Positions 13,371-26,868 of a stretch of 64,000 bases of DNA are shown here, piece by piece. The DNA is from Lates calcarifer (lineage: Eukaryota; Chordata; Actinopteri; Centropomidae), in NCBI RefSeq assembly GCF_001640805.2, contig NC_066849.1, positions 24,674,250 through 24,738,249 on the forward strand. Reading direction: 5' to 3'. How positions within the stretch are numbered: the first letter of the stretch is position 1; each line of letters begins with the position of its first letter. Position numbers and translations under genes: made by a program. A model generated the notes under the pieces. That model did not search any database and had not been told where the DNA came from. It worked only from the letters and a program-made list of their open reading frames with translations.

Positions 13371-15040
13371 GGCCATCCTTGAGAACAGTGCTGACTAGTT
13401 GGCTCAGTGGTCGAGCTCCTTGGCTACCACTTAACTGCAAGTTGCTAAGATGGGAAAATAAAGTGGGAGGGAATCTCAGAAAAAGAAGTGAACAGGGCGG
13501 TAGTTATATACAAAGAAAGGTCTTTTTCCCATGTGATAATACCAAAGTTCTATGTATGCATGCTAAGAAGTTAACCAGTAAAAAAAAATAAAACATGGGA
13601 AACAGAACTTGCAGGTTGGTTTTCAGCACTAGACAAAGACAATACTGGTGAAGCCGGAGCACATCATATTTAAAGTCTAAAATCAATGTTTAAGTCATTA
13701 AGGAAATTTAAGGAAATAGTGGCATTACAATCAGACAAAATAGTCACACTATAAATCCAATATTTTATGTAATTTTTATGTTATTTTTCAGGTTAACACT
13801 CTACACTTTCAACCACAAGTTGTTATTCACCACTACACACTGTAACAAAACACTGTTATTAACCTAACTTACACTAAGCTGAGACATAGACTGATATGAT
13901 GGTGGAGTTGGTGTTGGTGTGCAATGTTAAAGTGTTCTAAATATATACATTTAGTTTAATGTAGCAATCATAAAGTAACTATATTTACTCGTTAATGCTC
14001 TTTTTACATTAAACGAAAGTTTCTCTGTGTCTTAACCCAAACAAAAATATTATCTAGATATTCAGCATTATACAAGTCCTTATTGTTCCCATGATCGCAA
14101 ATGATCCAAACACTAAAAATATGACAGGTCAGGCGGTCAAGGTGGTTCAACACATTATTTTTGTGAATTGATTTCTCAAAAATAAACAAGTGATCTGTCA
14201 TTGGAACCTAAAAAAATCTAGTCTTAATTTTAAACAGCATTGACAAGGGGTTGCTATGACACAGATTGGCCAGTCTGGTGTCGTAACCTGAAGTGTCACA
14301 CATCAAAATCACAGACAAATCAATAAGGGCTTTAACAGTGCTGAGTATACATTATTCGATGTAGCCTTGCATGTATGTTTTGGAGTCGTCCACATAAAAA
14401 TATATATGCATACAATTCCTGAAGATGTATTTATTTTTACGTGTAAATATCTACTATTTACAAACTATTGTGTCTAAGTTATTCTTAAATACAACAATGG
14501 AATCCATGATTCTTTGAATGGAGAGCTGGCAAGGACTCTTCCCAGGGTCTTTTCTCTGTTATAAAAGAGGAAACGTCTGACTTTCAATTGTCACTTTGTG
14601 TTTTTTCAGCAGATGCCTATTTATATTCTGTGTGTACAGGGAAAGCACCTCATGAAAAACTAGAACATTCTCCAAGAAAGCATACCAATGCAGACACCAC
14701 AAAATCCTTCAAATTTGTTATTTTAATGTGTGTGTTTTTTTTTTTTAACTTTAATTTTTATTTGTCGAGTTCTTTGATTCATGACTAGATGCTTGCAAAA
14801 AAAGAAAAAAAAAACACCTGCTATAACACATTAGCTTTGTCGTTCTGAGCGTGTGCTGATGTTGGCATTTAGCTCCAAAGATCGCCTCGTCTACCAGCTC
14901 AGCACCCTCCTGGACACATGTTGTCTCCAGGAACATGTAATGCATGTAATATTCCTGCTATCACTCCCAAGAACTGAACCCGTCAATGCCCAGCAAACCA
15001 GTAAAGTGGTGGATTCACAAGAACAGGATCCTTAAACGAC

Positions 15041-15126
15041 TTCCCAGTAAATGTTTGGCAATTATCCAAATATGTTGAACCAAATCTGGGATCTGGAAAC
15101 TTATTTTGCCAAACATTTGTTGGGGA
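15041..15126. repeat. Inverted repeat with 21-bp stem and 44-nt spacer
   Basis: 15041-15061 pairs with 15106-15126 without a gap. The inner 13 bp (AAATGTTTGGCAA at 15049-15061 against TTGCCAAACATTT at 15106-15118) is perfect. The outer 8 bp pair with three G-T wobbles. Inside the spacer, TCCA (15065-15068) can pair with TGGA (15094-15097). It may be a small palindromic element or a transcribed hairpin. No known microRNA was recognised. Confidence 0.7.
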
Positions 15127-18100
15127 CATAGGCCTTAACCTTTCTCAAAATGTCAATGAGAAATATCTCTGGTGTGAATGTTTGTAACTAACAGACAAAG
15201 ACTGACAAAATACCGTTAAACTCTTGAGGAAAATATCTTATCAGATTAGTCTGTAAATCTTTTCCCTCCTTAGAGTGAATGAATCGTTCTTAAAAACAAA
15301 AGGTGCATGTGAAGAGTACGCCACTAAATAAACGTCAGCGATGAGTGAAAAACAGAGTGGAAACAGATGCAGCTGAGGAAGTGGCTGCCAACACAAACAC
15401 TGTCAGAGGCTTGCATGGATGCATCGCTTACTACCACAGTTCCTAGAAATAGATGGAAAAGGTCAGATGCTTTTAGTCCCCAGAGGAAGTTAGTGACATT
15501 TCTTACAGACGTTCTGTTGAGTTTAACTCAATGCTTTTACATGTAGAATACACTGTCACATTTACATAAGGGAAAACTGAGCATGTCTGTGCTCACATCA
15601 CACGCTTCCCTAGGTCATGTAAATTAGTTATTTTTCATGCTAATACATATCTTGAAACTATGTAGAAATATGACACAGAGAATTAAGCAGCTAAAAACCT
15701 CAATAAATACCGTTTATAAGAGTTAAGGGTTCTGACTGCGTCAGTCTGCTTTTTATTTCACCTGATATATGACCAGGTTTTCCTCCATATGTGCCATAAG
15801 ACAAAGAAGAATTTCACTCTGACAGGATTGCATGATAGAGTCTTCATGATAAAGTTCTCATTTCTTCTGTTTTGTCTTTAACATTTTTTAAGCTGTCTCT
15901 TGCTGAAAAAACAGTGATCAGATTTGAGACAGGTACCACACATTATATCCAGGTGTTTAATGTGGTCATCTCTTTTGGCGATTCAACTTCAGCCTATGAG
16001 GGAAACATCTGTGTAGATTACAAACATGTTACCACCAAGACTTGGGAAAAAGCAGGGTCCCCAGAGTCTAAAACAGTTCATGTTGATGGATTAGGACCAT
16101 AAAACTTTACAGTGCTGTTTATGATAACTCAAGTGTCATTAAAGTGTGTGTAGGTGTTGCAGGTGCGGTGAGCACACAGGAAGCAGATTGCCCACTTAGT
16201 TCCTCGGCAGAGTTCAACAAGTCAGTGCTCAACAAGTCATTGACAATGTTGTGGCAGAGGGTTCTCATAGCTTCAAGGCTTTTTATACACTTCTGAGAAA
16301 AAAACAGATCTGTCTTCTTGTATGAGAAAATAATAGAACATTCTGTAATTTCCCCAGTGATATCTGTGGCTGGCAGTAAGACCCACCGCTGACAAAGATA
16401 CACCCACAGGGTTTCTGTCTACAGTCCGCCTGCAAGTTGGTCAAGGTCTCAGCTGAGCTGTCAACAAAACTCGCAATGCACAAACTACTTACTTAAGAGC
16501 GAAGCTGAGTTCTATCAAGGTAACGTCAGTGTTTCAAAAGCTGCCAGCTCTCCACATCAGACAGAAGAACGACATTAAGTGATGTTTTTCTGACAGGGGG
16601 AGTACACATTATGCATGGCATTAAGCTTTAAGTGGTGAGAACGCTGTTGCTAGGTTTCTGGACTTGTGTAAACACAGTTTCACTGGTCCTCTGAGAACCA
16701 GCGCATAATGCAATAAGCTGTACTTTGATGTCAGGCCGAGGAGAATGCAAAAGATTCCCTCAAATCTGCAAAAAAAAAACATAAGGATGATGGGGAGGGA
16801 GGATCTCATAAACAGAAATCTGACCCATCAGAAGATCTGGAGGCTTCAGTGACACCATTTGGATTTGTTATAAGTTTGCAAGCCTAGTAAGTGTCACAGA
16901 TGGGATTTTTGTGAATCCCTGTATCCCAGGAAAACAGAATTAAGATTTTATTAGTTTGTAAAGTTTGATAATTACAGTATAAATGAAAAGAAAATACAGC
17001 TGTACATTTAATTTTGAGAAGACACCAGTTTTCACAGCCGTGTTATCCAGTGCCAGGTCAGCAGGCTGTATTGGTGCAGCTAGAGGTGGCAAGTGAGATA
17101 ACTAACACCTATGCTTCAGTGAGCCAAGCACAATGGCAGAGGAGGGCTGTCAGCCAGAAGACCTAGCAACAAAGAAAGCATTCGATCTCTGCTCCCTACA
17201 AATACAACATGCTGGGTTTTCCATAATGCAGACCTGCAAACAATTGAGACCAACAATTAACTCTCTGCAAAGCTGCTTCCACTGAATGATCTCCTAGGCA
17301 CATCCACCACACATAAATAATCAGACTGGCAAATGCAGTGGAGCGGCAGTCCACTCCAACACAATTCCTAGTCTGAGGACAACATGGTCTCTGCGCCGCT
17401 GAAAGTTCCCTTCACTCACCATATGCTGCCTTGTGTGCATAATGAAGCAATAAAACAAAAATAGGCTTTCATTAATGTGTTTTTGGTCTAATTTCCTGTC
17501 GGTTACATGACACATTTGCAAACCCAATTTTCAGGTCAGTTTATATTGTCTCACAAATGACGCGATATAATTTCTCTTTCCTGCTTTTATTCCCTCAATC
17601 TGCTAAAACAAGTAGTTCATACGCCTGTAAACTGTGTCATGAGTAGCTCGTACTGTAAGCCTTGGAAAAACATGGGAGAGATGCAGTATTTTTATTTCAA
17701 CTGACTAATTACAGTATTTAAACAAAAAAGTAAAAACAAATGAGATGACGAAATCAGTGTAGTAGGTGGCGTAGGTGAGCGGATGTTGGTGAGTTTAAAT
17801 AGAAAGAAATCAAATGCAAAACACTGACAGGGCCTCCACAAGGGGGCTGAAGTAGCAGCTTTTGTAGTTGCTGAGTAGCGTTGGGCCCATGTGCACCCAG
17901 CTGCACTGAGCTGACAGCCGTGTCTACAGCTCAAATAATAATCAGATGTTAGTCGTCAAGTAAATTTGTTATGCAATAAAAGGCAACACCAATACCAAGT
18001 CAGTGTCCATCCTTATTTCCTGCAGCTGTGCCTGTGGAGGGCCCAGGCCAGCCAGGGGTAGTGCTGCGGCATATTCCACTGGACTCATTTGTGGTGGCTC

Positions 18101-20304
18101 TTTTTTATTAACAGATATTTGGATTGTAACCACAGATATCAGCGTTCACTGGGCACGTTTTCACAATATCCATACAACATATACACATAAACATGTATAA
18201 GGTCAACTGTCAGACCATGCAAAAGCAAACGAAGAAGAGAACATAAGAAAGAAGTCAAAACGAAAGCAAAGACAAACAAACAAACAAACCACCTATATAT
18301 TGATGTTAAAAGCAAAATTGTAGAAACTTGTGTCTTAACACAACAAACAGCTATGAGCTGCTGCACAAGATGAGGGTGAGGATGTCAGATGGTCAGTCTG
18401 TGATCATGTGGAGGGCTCGCTCCACTAACCCAAACCAGATGGTGGTGGTCAGGAAGTGGTACTGACCTTCATATCACAATCTAATTAAATATCTCTAAAG
18501 CCCAGTTCAGATCACACAAATTAAGATTGTGAGATAATGTTGTCATGGCTGACAAATTTCCTGCATATGGCCCGAATATGAACTTCGGGAACAACAAACT
18601 GGTCTTGTAGTGTGATAAAATCAAAGAACAGTGATCAACAAACCAACAAAGAATCTAACATGTCAGAATTTTTTCTATTTTCTTGTCTAGTTTAACATCT
18701 CCCACAACACATTCCCTCACTTTGACCATTACAATGACAGAGCACTCTCTGGCATAAACATGGTGTTAAGAGTTATATCACTGCCTGTTGGTCTGGCATG
18801 TTCTTGACAGCACTTGATAATATGTCTGCAATTTACAAGGACATGAATAAAGACTGGTTGGGTAAAACATCTAGTGAAACCATGACAAGGCACAAATCTA
18901 TAGCATCAGAACTGGTTAATCTGACATCGTGACCATCATGAAAGACACTGAAAGACACTCCTGCTACAAACAAATTATTATATTTTGCTTGTTTTCATTT
19001 GTCTCATGCATTTTACAGAGAAACGCCACATAAGACTTCATGGTGATGGATGATTCCTGCTCATTGAGGAGAGCATGGCTCACAGTTTACCTTTTTATTC
19101 CTACCTTACCCTTTTATTATGTCAAGTGCACTTTACATCTGAAATGAATACATCTGATCTGATCTAATCTGTGCAGAGTCACTCTGGATGGAAGAGAAAC
19201 AGGCTTTTATTTTCCAGGCCCAGTCATCTCTCACCTGCCCACAGGCCACTCTGTTTGTTTCAATGGCCCTCACACCTGTTCCCTATCAGCTAATCATCTG
19301 CTGATCTGGTGCCTGCCTGCCCAGCTGCACCTCACCCTCTAATCAAGCTTCCTGTGTGTATAAGAGTCACTCAACAGAGCTCTGTAGGGTTTTGTTACCT
19401 TGCCTGTCTGTCTTTAAGTAGCTGTTTCACCCACACTCTTTTCAGTTTTGAAACGCTCCTTTGAAAATGTTGTAGTTTTACTCTTTATGGGGAAAATACA
19501 GACCCATTTTCTTTAAATTGAACCCTCCACTGAACAAGGGGAACTTGCAGAGGTAGCACAGATTATCTCATTCTAGTTACATAGATTGCTTCTGCCCCTT
19601 TGCTCTTTGCTACAAGTTTAATGCTGCTTACAAAGTCAATATATGACCAAACCAGCAAATTAATTAAAGACAGGGGAGAAGTAGATCCGATGACATAATG
19701 AGGTTACCCAACAAATGACAAATGAGTGTGAGGTTTTAGGTTGTATGGGGAATGGCAGCAAAACTGGAGGTTTTCATTTGTGAGAACAAAGTTTTATATT
19801 TTTTGGCAAATATTTCTGTTTTACCTCACCAGTGCAGGTTATATGAGATGGAAGTCCTCCCTTTATCTCAACGGGAAGAATAAGTATTCATTGCCAAGAC
19901 TCCACTTTATGTTCCCCAAAGTCTCTCTCACTATACTATATATTGGATAATGAGATTTCCAAAGTGAAGGAGCTGGTTTGTGGACCAAAGGCAAAACATG
20001 TGCCCAAACTAACCCATAACTAGTTTGTATTTTTAACTTATTTTTAACTTTTTCTTTCATATGGTCATTTCACCTCTGCTCCTCTGAAGCTAATTTTTCT
20101 GTGTGTGTTTTACCAATGAAAGGATGCAGGGAAAAACCATGGATTTCTTTTAAGTGTCAAACATCATATTACTTGTTATTGATTTTTAGCCAGCTTGTGT
20201 TAACAATTGAAGTGTACCAAAGAATCATCTCAGACTTTACTGTCATCATGGGTGCCAAAGTGTCTGAAACCTGATTCCAAATGCTTGCAAAGATCAAAAC
20301 ATCA

Positions 20305-20309
<5 letters not shown>

Positions 20310-20360
<51 letters not shown>
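20310..20360. repeat. (TA)n(CA)n compound microsatellite
   Basis: About 40 bases of pure TA run into a short CA run. Open frames across it encode only Tyr-Ile or His-Ile repeats and are not genes. Confidence 0.95.
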
Positions 20361-23300
20361 TTCAGGCTTCATACATTCACATTCATGCTGGCCCACACTT
20401 ACAGGCCCACCATTGCACACATGTTCAAATTGGATTTTAAGCTGTTTAAACAAGCAATAAAGTAATATAACTTACAATAAAGAGCATTCAATCCAGACAC
20501 AACCACAGTAATACAGATACACTGACACTGGTGTTGTTGATGACACTTGTCTGCCCACCTTTTTTCTGTTTTTAAAAAGGTCTAGTAGATGATAGATGTG
20601 ATATGTTATACTAGTTAATGGCCTTGTTTTGAAAGCTCTTTATTGCACATGCCTTGGAGCCATTTAGGTCAGACAGCTGTTTCACAAAGTGATGCAAAGT
20701 GACACACTATGAGTAGGGAGACTATTTAATTGATTCCAAGTTTAAATAGAAGAGTGGATGTAGGTTAGCTCACAGTTAACTTTGACATTGTGTCTGATCC
20801 TCTACAGTATTTGTCTTCACTAGATGACTATTTTTCTGTTTTCTATTATTTTTCTGTTTTCCTGACATTTTATTTTTGTGTTCATAATTACCTGTGGGTG
20901 CTCTTTTGAGCACCGACATAATTGGTGCCTGATGACTGTCATTATGATTTTTAAATAGGTTATATTGCTGCATAAAACACTTCAGATTCAAAAACTGCAG
21001 CATCACTCATCTCTACATGTTTTGTAGGAGCTAAACCAGTTGCTTACAGTAAATAGCAGAAAAATAATGGCAGTATATATCATTATCATTTTACATGTCA
21101 AGTACAAATGCACAAGAACAGGTGTGGGTAGTAATGTAATACTTATACAAATAGCCTCCACCTGTCCATCATTAATCCACTGATGTCTGTGTTGCACCAA
21201 TGCACTGAACAATGGTGTGTAAATGGCGTTGTTATATGATTAAACACATTTTGTTTTGGTTGTGTATTTAGCCTGTAGTGCAGATTCCTTTTAAGCTGTT
21301 TTCAGATTCCATTGCTTCCGTCATTCCTTATCTTTGTCAGCAGATTTGCAGGGTGTATAGTTGTTGCAGGAGGAATGCCATTGTCACAAAAGCCTCTGGA
21401 TGCAAGACAAGAACTCCATGTGCATGCAGCATCAGCAGCAACACAGAATGGATGGTAAAACAGAAAACCAAGATACTGTAGTTGTATATTATAATGAGGG
21501 TATTGGCTCTGCTTACTCACAAGTGTCAAAACATCTCTCAAGGTTGTCACAGATCTGCTATTTAAACCTTGCACAGATGTTAGCACCAGTATGAACACAT
21601 ACAACAATATAACAAAAAACAGACACCACAGTGAGATGAAGCACCTCAGCCCTGCAGTGTTTATTATCCAAACTTCTCTAGACAATAAACCAGAGATCCA
21701 GACATGCATGTACAGTATGTACTGTGTGTATGCGTGTGTGTTAGAGATAAGTGGCTTTGCGCGTGCGAGTGTCGGCGTGTACGTGCTTCCCTGCATGTGT
21801 GATCACATTAGAGCACCAGATCCTCCTGTGAGGTTTTAATTAGCAGGCCTAACAGCTGCTTGGCGTTGGTGAGGCAGGAGAGAACATCCATAGATAAGCA
21901 GGTTAACACGGAATGAAGCTCCGCTCAGGCCTGAGAGCCTGAGCCGAGTCTGGCTAGATTTACTGCTGCAGGCAAAGAAAAGCACACAAACACAAGCCCT
22001 GTATAACATAATTTCTACATCAGATGCTGTAAATAGGTTTCTCTTTTCCAAAATTAAACTGCAATGTCCTGTAGTGTCCCATGCGGTCAATGGTGGGAAA
22101 TCCCTCTGCACACACAAGGCTATCATTACTTCCTTATTCCAAGGTATTTCCTGTTAACACTAGATTTTGTATTGAACATAACCATATTGAACCAATTTCA
22201 AGTAAAAACCTATGAGGTCTTAGTTATGAAGAATTAGCTAGTTTTGGTATGATAGGATGGGCAGAGGGGTGGAACTGAGCAACATTTGTGATTGCCTCAC
22301 TACGTGCACTACTGCAGCATGAGGTCTTTTTCTTTTTCTTTTGTGTAATTTAGGTCCTACTCCTTACTCCTTCATTTTAATAGAAATGTGATAACATCTG
22401 AGGTTAGTTAGTTGGTCATTATTCGAACAAAGCTATAACAGGCTGCAGGAAGCTCAGATTACCATTTTCAGACTGCTGTTAATAAATGTAAATGACACGG
22501 TCTCAGTATTAAGCATGGTATGACGTCCAAATTTAGATCTGCTGGATTTCTCTCAACTTCTCAATAAACTGAAGAATTAGCTTTCAGTGGGATTCAACTG
22601 TAATTAAGTTTAGGATTCAAAACAAGACAAAACCATTCCCACCATGAGCAGACAACAATGACGAGGAAAAACAATCCTAACCTAGAAACCTAGAAACCTT
22701 GAGCAGATCGCATGCTCTGGGTGGGTCATGAGAAGAAGAGAGAGGAAGAGAAAGATGGAGGATGGGGATGAGAGAGAAAGAGAGAGCACTATGTTAGGCA
22801 GAGTTGTGTAGTTATAGTAAAAATAATCATTAGGCCTGTGATAATAATGATAATAAGACTGATTAGACTACTAACAATAATTGTAGAGGTGAGTGATGAG
22901 CAGGATCATGGGGGCAGTAGGTTGCTTGCAGTCATAGATCAAGTCTCCACAGCTCCAGAGTCAGAAATACTTGCAGAAAACAACAAGAGGAAAGAGACGC
23001 ATTAGCATTTAGTACCCTGCTGACACCAACAAATGGTGCAGTAATGACTCAGTCTTTGTGCAGTGAAAATAACAGAATGCAAACTGTGTGTGTTTGTCTG
23101 TATGGGTGAGAAGCAGACAAGCTCCACTGTTCACAGAAGTTAACTTAAGAAAAGGAGAGCAGAAAGAACAGATGTGGTTACTTTAAAGTCAAACATCTCT
23201 CTTGACTCACATGATTTCCTACTTTCCTCTGAAAAGTTGTTCATCATCACACTGCAGCATTTTTTGGTAACTTCTCATCAGAGCAGTCCTGAAAGATCAC

Positions 23301-25661
23301 TCCTCCGAATTACAATTTCCACACAGACTGAAGTGATGTTAGTGTGTCTTTGTAAGACCTGACGGTCCTCACCTGGGAAATCTTTTCTTCAAAACGTTCA
23401 TCACAACCTGCCCAAACAAGTGACCTCTTCTGTCTTGCCAAGGATGACTGAAGAAAACAAGAAGTAGTATGACGTAGTGTGACGTGTTCTGACCTGGTTG
23501 GATGAACAAAGCATCTGATTTCAACAATGAGGACCAAATTTGATGTCCTGTCTTTAATCAACAGTCCACTTTGATTTGTTTTAACCATGACAGTCATATT
23601 TTAACATCAAATACACACTAATCAGTATTTTTATATCAATAATTGATCAAATGACCACACATAATGTGAAAGGAGTCATTTGTTGGAACAAACTCACAGA
23701 GAATTATCTCTCTCTGTGCTACAGAGCATTTTAGGTCCTTTCAGCTCATTGTTTTGGTTCAGTCACATCGCTATAAGCAGTCTTTTTTTGGGCCACAGCA
23801 GGCAGCTGTTTTTCAGGGGAGAAAAAAAAGATGAACAATATTTTTAAATTTTCAAGACTGTGCACGATTCCTGTAAAAATCAAGCTCATAAGTCATTTTT
23901 GTTTAGTAAGACCTATAGTTTTATTGTTAGGTGATTCTAGCGGCTATAGAAATCATGATAGGAGTGAAGAAAGAAGTTAAATAGTATCTAGAGCAACAAA
24001 GTCAAAGTTTTTGTTTTCAATCTATTTTGTTGTTGAGGAATGAGGAGCTGTTGCTTGTTAACTGAGAAAAATTCAGAAAATATTTGATCATAGCACAAAA
24101 ACTGAACTGGATGATTCTTGAGAGAGAGGTTTGGTTTTAGTCCTCTACCTTGCCAAAATGTTATCTTTATTTTGGTCATTTTACAAAGATGAAAAGCTGA
24201 CCTTACTAAACATTTCCAGGGGTGTCAGTCAGCCAACTAAAATCACATCATCCCACCTTAATAAGCTGTAACACCAACAAGGATTTCATTGCCCTGTAGA
24301 ATTTATGACCCCTTCTATATTATTCTCTTTATGTCATATTAAAGCAATACTTGCAATACTTAGCAGAATAAAATACTGGATTAAACACCAATCCATTTCA
24401 TCCTTGGAAGTATTAGCGCTGAATATCACCACAAAAACATTGGCCATTGTTAGCTCTTGTCCAAAATGTGAATGTTGTAGTCCATCTTCTTTCTGCTGGC
24501 CCCCTCACACAATCCTCCAAACTACTCCTACAGTCTTATTCATTCCAGATGACAGATAAGAATTCACATGAGCACATCGGCCCCAGTCAATTTAGAACTC
24601 TCTTGCAGGCTCCACTCCAGAATCCTCGCATACTGCGGCCGACGTATGGCAGTATATCAGACTGAAAGGAGAATCTGAGCCTGGAGAGACACAAGCATGT
24701 ACATTGTCATTTCTCTTATGTATGCGTGACTCTTCCTCAAGAGAAATTTTGCTAAAAATGACACAAATGACATTGCAGTCATCTTCTAATCGGATGAATC
24801 AATCAACAATCCAGGATAAATAGCAGCACTAGCTCAGCATGCTCAGGATGTTTTCAAAGACTGGCCCATTTTAGGTCTGCATGGAAAAAAACCCCCTGGA
24901 GTACTAATCGACTTTGAAGCGCCTGTACAAGGGTGTTTGTGAATTATTAACCCAAGCACTTTTACATATTCTGCTATCTGCAAAACCATCTAGGCATCTT
25001 TTTACTCTATTTTTGTGTCCTTACTAAGCAGCAAAGGAGGCAGACAGAATTAACAGGCAGTAAATATTTAGGCATGTTTTCCTCTCCCTGTCTGTTACTT
25101 ATTTACTGTATAGTGTGTCATGGTCCCAAAATTGTATTGCCCTAAAATAGGCAGTGGATGTGAATACAGCTGGAGGTAAATCCAAACAAACTTCACTTGG
25201 TGAAATCCAGTCATGGACACGGAGGAGGCCTAAACTATGAGGATGAATCACAATCACTGTTGATAAAGATAAAATTAGGATTTGAAATGTAGGAGGTAAT
25301 GTTCTGAACCAGAAGCTTTGAATCTTGTTCAGGTTTGCATGGTGGGATGTCTGACACTCATAGATGAAAACTCACTCAAAACACTGCAAATTAATGAGGG
25401 TGGGAACTAACCAGAGTCAACCAAACAGTCAGCAAACAGACATGCTGCTACAAATGTTTTTTTTTCTTTTCTTTTCTTTTGGTGAGATGAAATCATTTAA
25501 AACAGAAAAGTTTTACTCAACAAATGAGGTACAACCACAGAAAGTTTCTGATTTCCATCATGCCTTGAAATAATGCTGTAATCTTGATATAAAGGAGTTC
25601 TTTCTTGTGTCCAAACCGTCTTCTGGTTATTATTAGATAATAATGTTAGACTCTGACCTGG

Positions 25662-25756
25662 TAATCATTTATAATCTGCAGATATTATGCAATCACCACC
25701 GGAGATTGCAGAGCCCACCTTATGTCTGCTGATTAAAGATGATTACCATGTGATTA
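25662..25756. promoter_or_regulatory. Candidate enhancer: five TAATC/GATTA sites
   Basis: TAATC occurs at 25662-25666 and 25672-25676. Its complement GATTA occurs at 25731-25735, 25741-25745 and 25752-25756. This is the core recognised by K50 homeodomains (Otx, Pitx, Crx, Gsc). Five sites in 95 bp is dense, and the flanks look non-repetitive. Regulatory function is inferred only. Confidence 0.3.
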
Positions 25757-26100
25757 CGAAGGGACAGTCTGAAGAGATCACAGAAAAGTTAAACACCTCT
25801 TCAAGAAAAAAGAAACCTGAAATCACATAGTTGATGTCTCATCATCTCAACATAACAAGTTTCATTATTTTTAAAGACATAGTAGTCAGAAAAAGGTTCC
25901 TTTCAAAATATCTCCCAGTGAGCGGCTTCTTTGATGATGTGAAACCTGCTGTATGCATTTGTTTTTAACTAAATCACATTGACTTGCAGCCTGAGAGTTA
26001 ATGAAGAACAAAACGTGTCATTATCTAGCCATGCTTCTATTAGGATGGCAACATTAATTGGTCAGTGGTCCACCATGTAAATCCAGACTGAAATATCTCA

Positions 26101-26800
26101 GTCATCACCCATTGATGGACAGCCATGGCAGTTTGTCATGGGTCACAGATCGCACTGGTGATACCATTTCATTTCGTCCTGCAGCACCATGAAGCGGACA
26201 TTTTGGTTTTGGAGTAAGATATCCAAACAATTATTGGATGGATTACCTTGAAACGGTGCAGATAGTCCTGGTCCGTAGACTATATCTTAATGACTTTGGT
26301 GATACCCTGAAATGATGACTGAATGAATTGGCACAAAGTATCCAGATCAAGTCTTTCTCACTCACAAATAAATCTGCTCAAAATCTGAGCATTCTGATTG
26401 ATGACCAATCAACTTTGACTAAGCATGTTATATCTATGGGGTCTTTTTTCACGGGACAGCCTCATCAATTACCATGATATTTGGTACAGACATCCATGCC
26501 CCCAGTCAGGATGGTGATTCTGAGTATCATCATCAGGTCAAAATGTCAGTACTATTCCATTATTTGTTTTATAACCAGATACTTGCAATACTATTGACTT
26601 TAAGAAACTGACTCCCAGTTACTCCCGATGGCCACTGCAGTTCCACCACCATCAGCATATGAGTCTGTGTTTGTGTGATAAATGCTTTAAGATGATAACA
26701 ATGGTAAGCACAACCTGCTAAACATTAGCATGTTATTGTTTTTAGTAAGTACAACCTCATGAAATAGCTAGCATGGCTGCACACACAGGGTCAAACTCTT
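26101..26800. repeat. Decayed dispersed fish repeat
   Basis: Phrases such as 'attattggatggattacctt', 'tttggtacagacatccatg', 'atcatcaggtcaaaatg', 'accagatacttgcaa' and 'ctgctaaacattagcatg' match a repeat I recall as common in percomorph genomes. Related phrases recur in this window at about 57595-57705 ('caaggtcaaaac', 'acatacctgcaaaac'), which is direct internal support. Confidence 0.5.
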
Positions 26801-26862
26801 GAGAAGTGTCCAACTGAGACAAGGCTCACCACAAACAACGTTCTGATTATCCAACACCTCAC

Positions 26863-26868
26863 TTTATT
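26863..26868 (-). terminator. Candidate rgs4 polyadenylation signal
   Basis: Read on the minus strand this is AATAAA, followed downstream by the GT-rich GTGAGGTGTTGG, the usual arrangement for cleavage and polyadenylation. It would give rgs4 a 3' UTR of about 1.5 kb. Other TTTATT occurrences (minus AATAAA) exist, so the choice is tentative. Confidence 0.35.

Larger units (their letters stand above)
11809..15040 (+). other. Probable rgs5 3' UTR and downstream DNA
   Basis: No coding exon is visible. AATAAA signals on the + strand occur at 11931-11936, 13221-13226 and 14181-14186, and another lies just beyond at 15327-15332, so the transcript end cannot be fixed from sequence. Mammalian RGS5 has a 3' UTR of several kilobases, which makes a distal site plausible. 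The stretch includes a G-rich tract, a CA microsatellite and a C-run tract listed separately. Confidence 0.45.
15127..26100. other. Gene-poor spacer between rgs5 and rgs4
   Basis: No supported exon. Short frames such as the one near 15872-16102 show no family signature. The spacer holds an (ACAA)n run at 18274-18290, an AT/AC microsatellite, a GA-rich patch near 22733-22790 and the TAATC cluster listed separately. 19200-19480, with CACCTGT, an AATCATCTG core and TATAAG, has the look of a decayed transposon end. Confidence 0.5.

Noticed and set aside
15872..16102. A 76-codon open frame in the rgs5-rgs4 spacer
   Set aside because: It lacks recognisable domains, flanking splice sites in phase, or neighbours. 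Its length is expected by chance in AT-rich DNA.
20169..20453. Open frames on both strands across 20310-20360
   Set aside because: They encode Tyr-Ile or His-Ile dipeptide repeats from a TA microsatellite.
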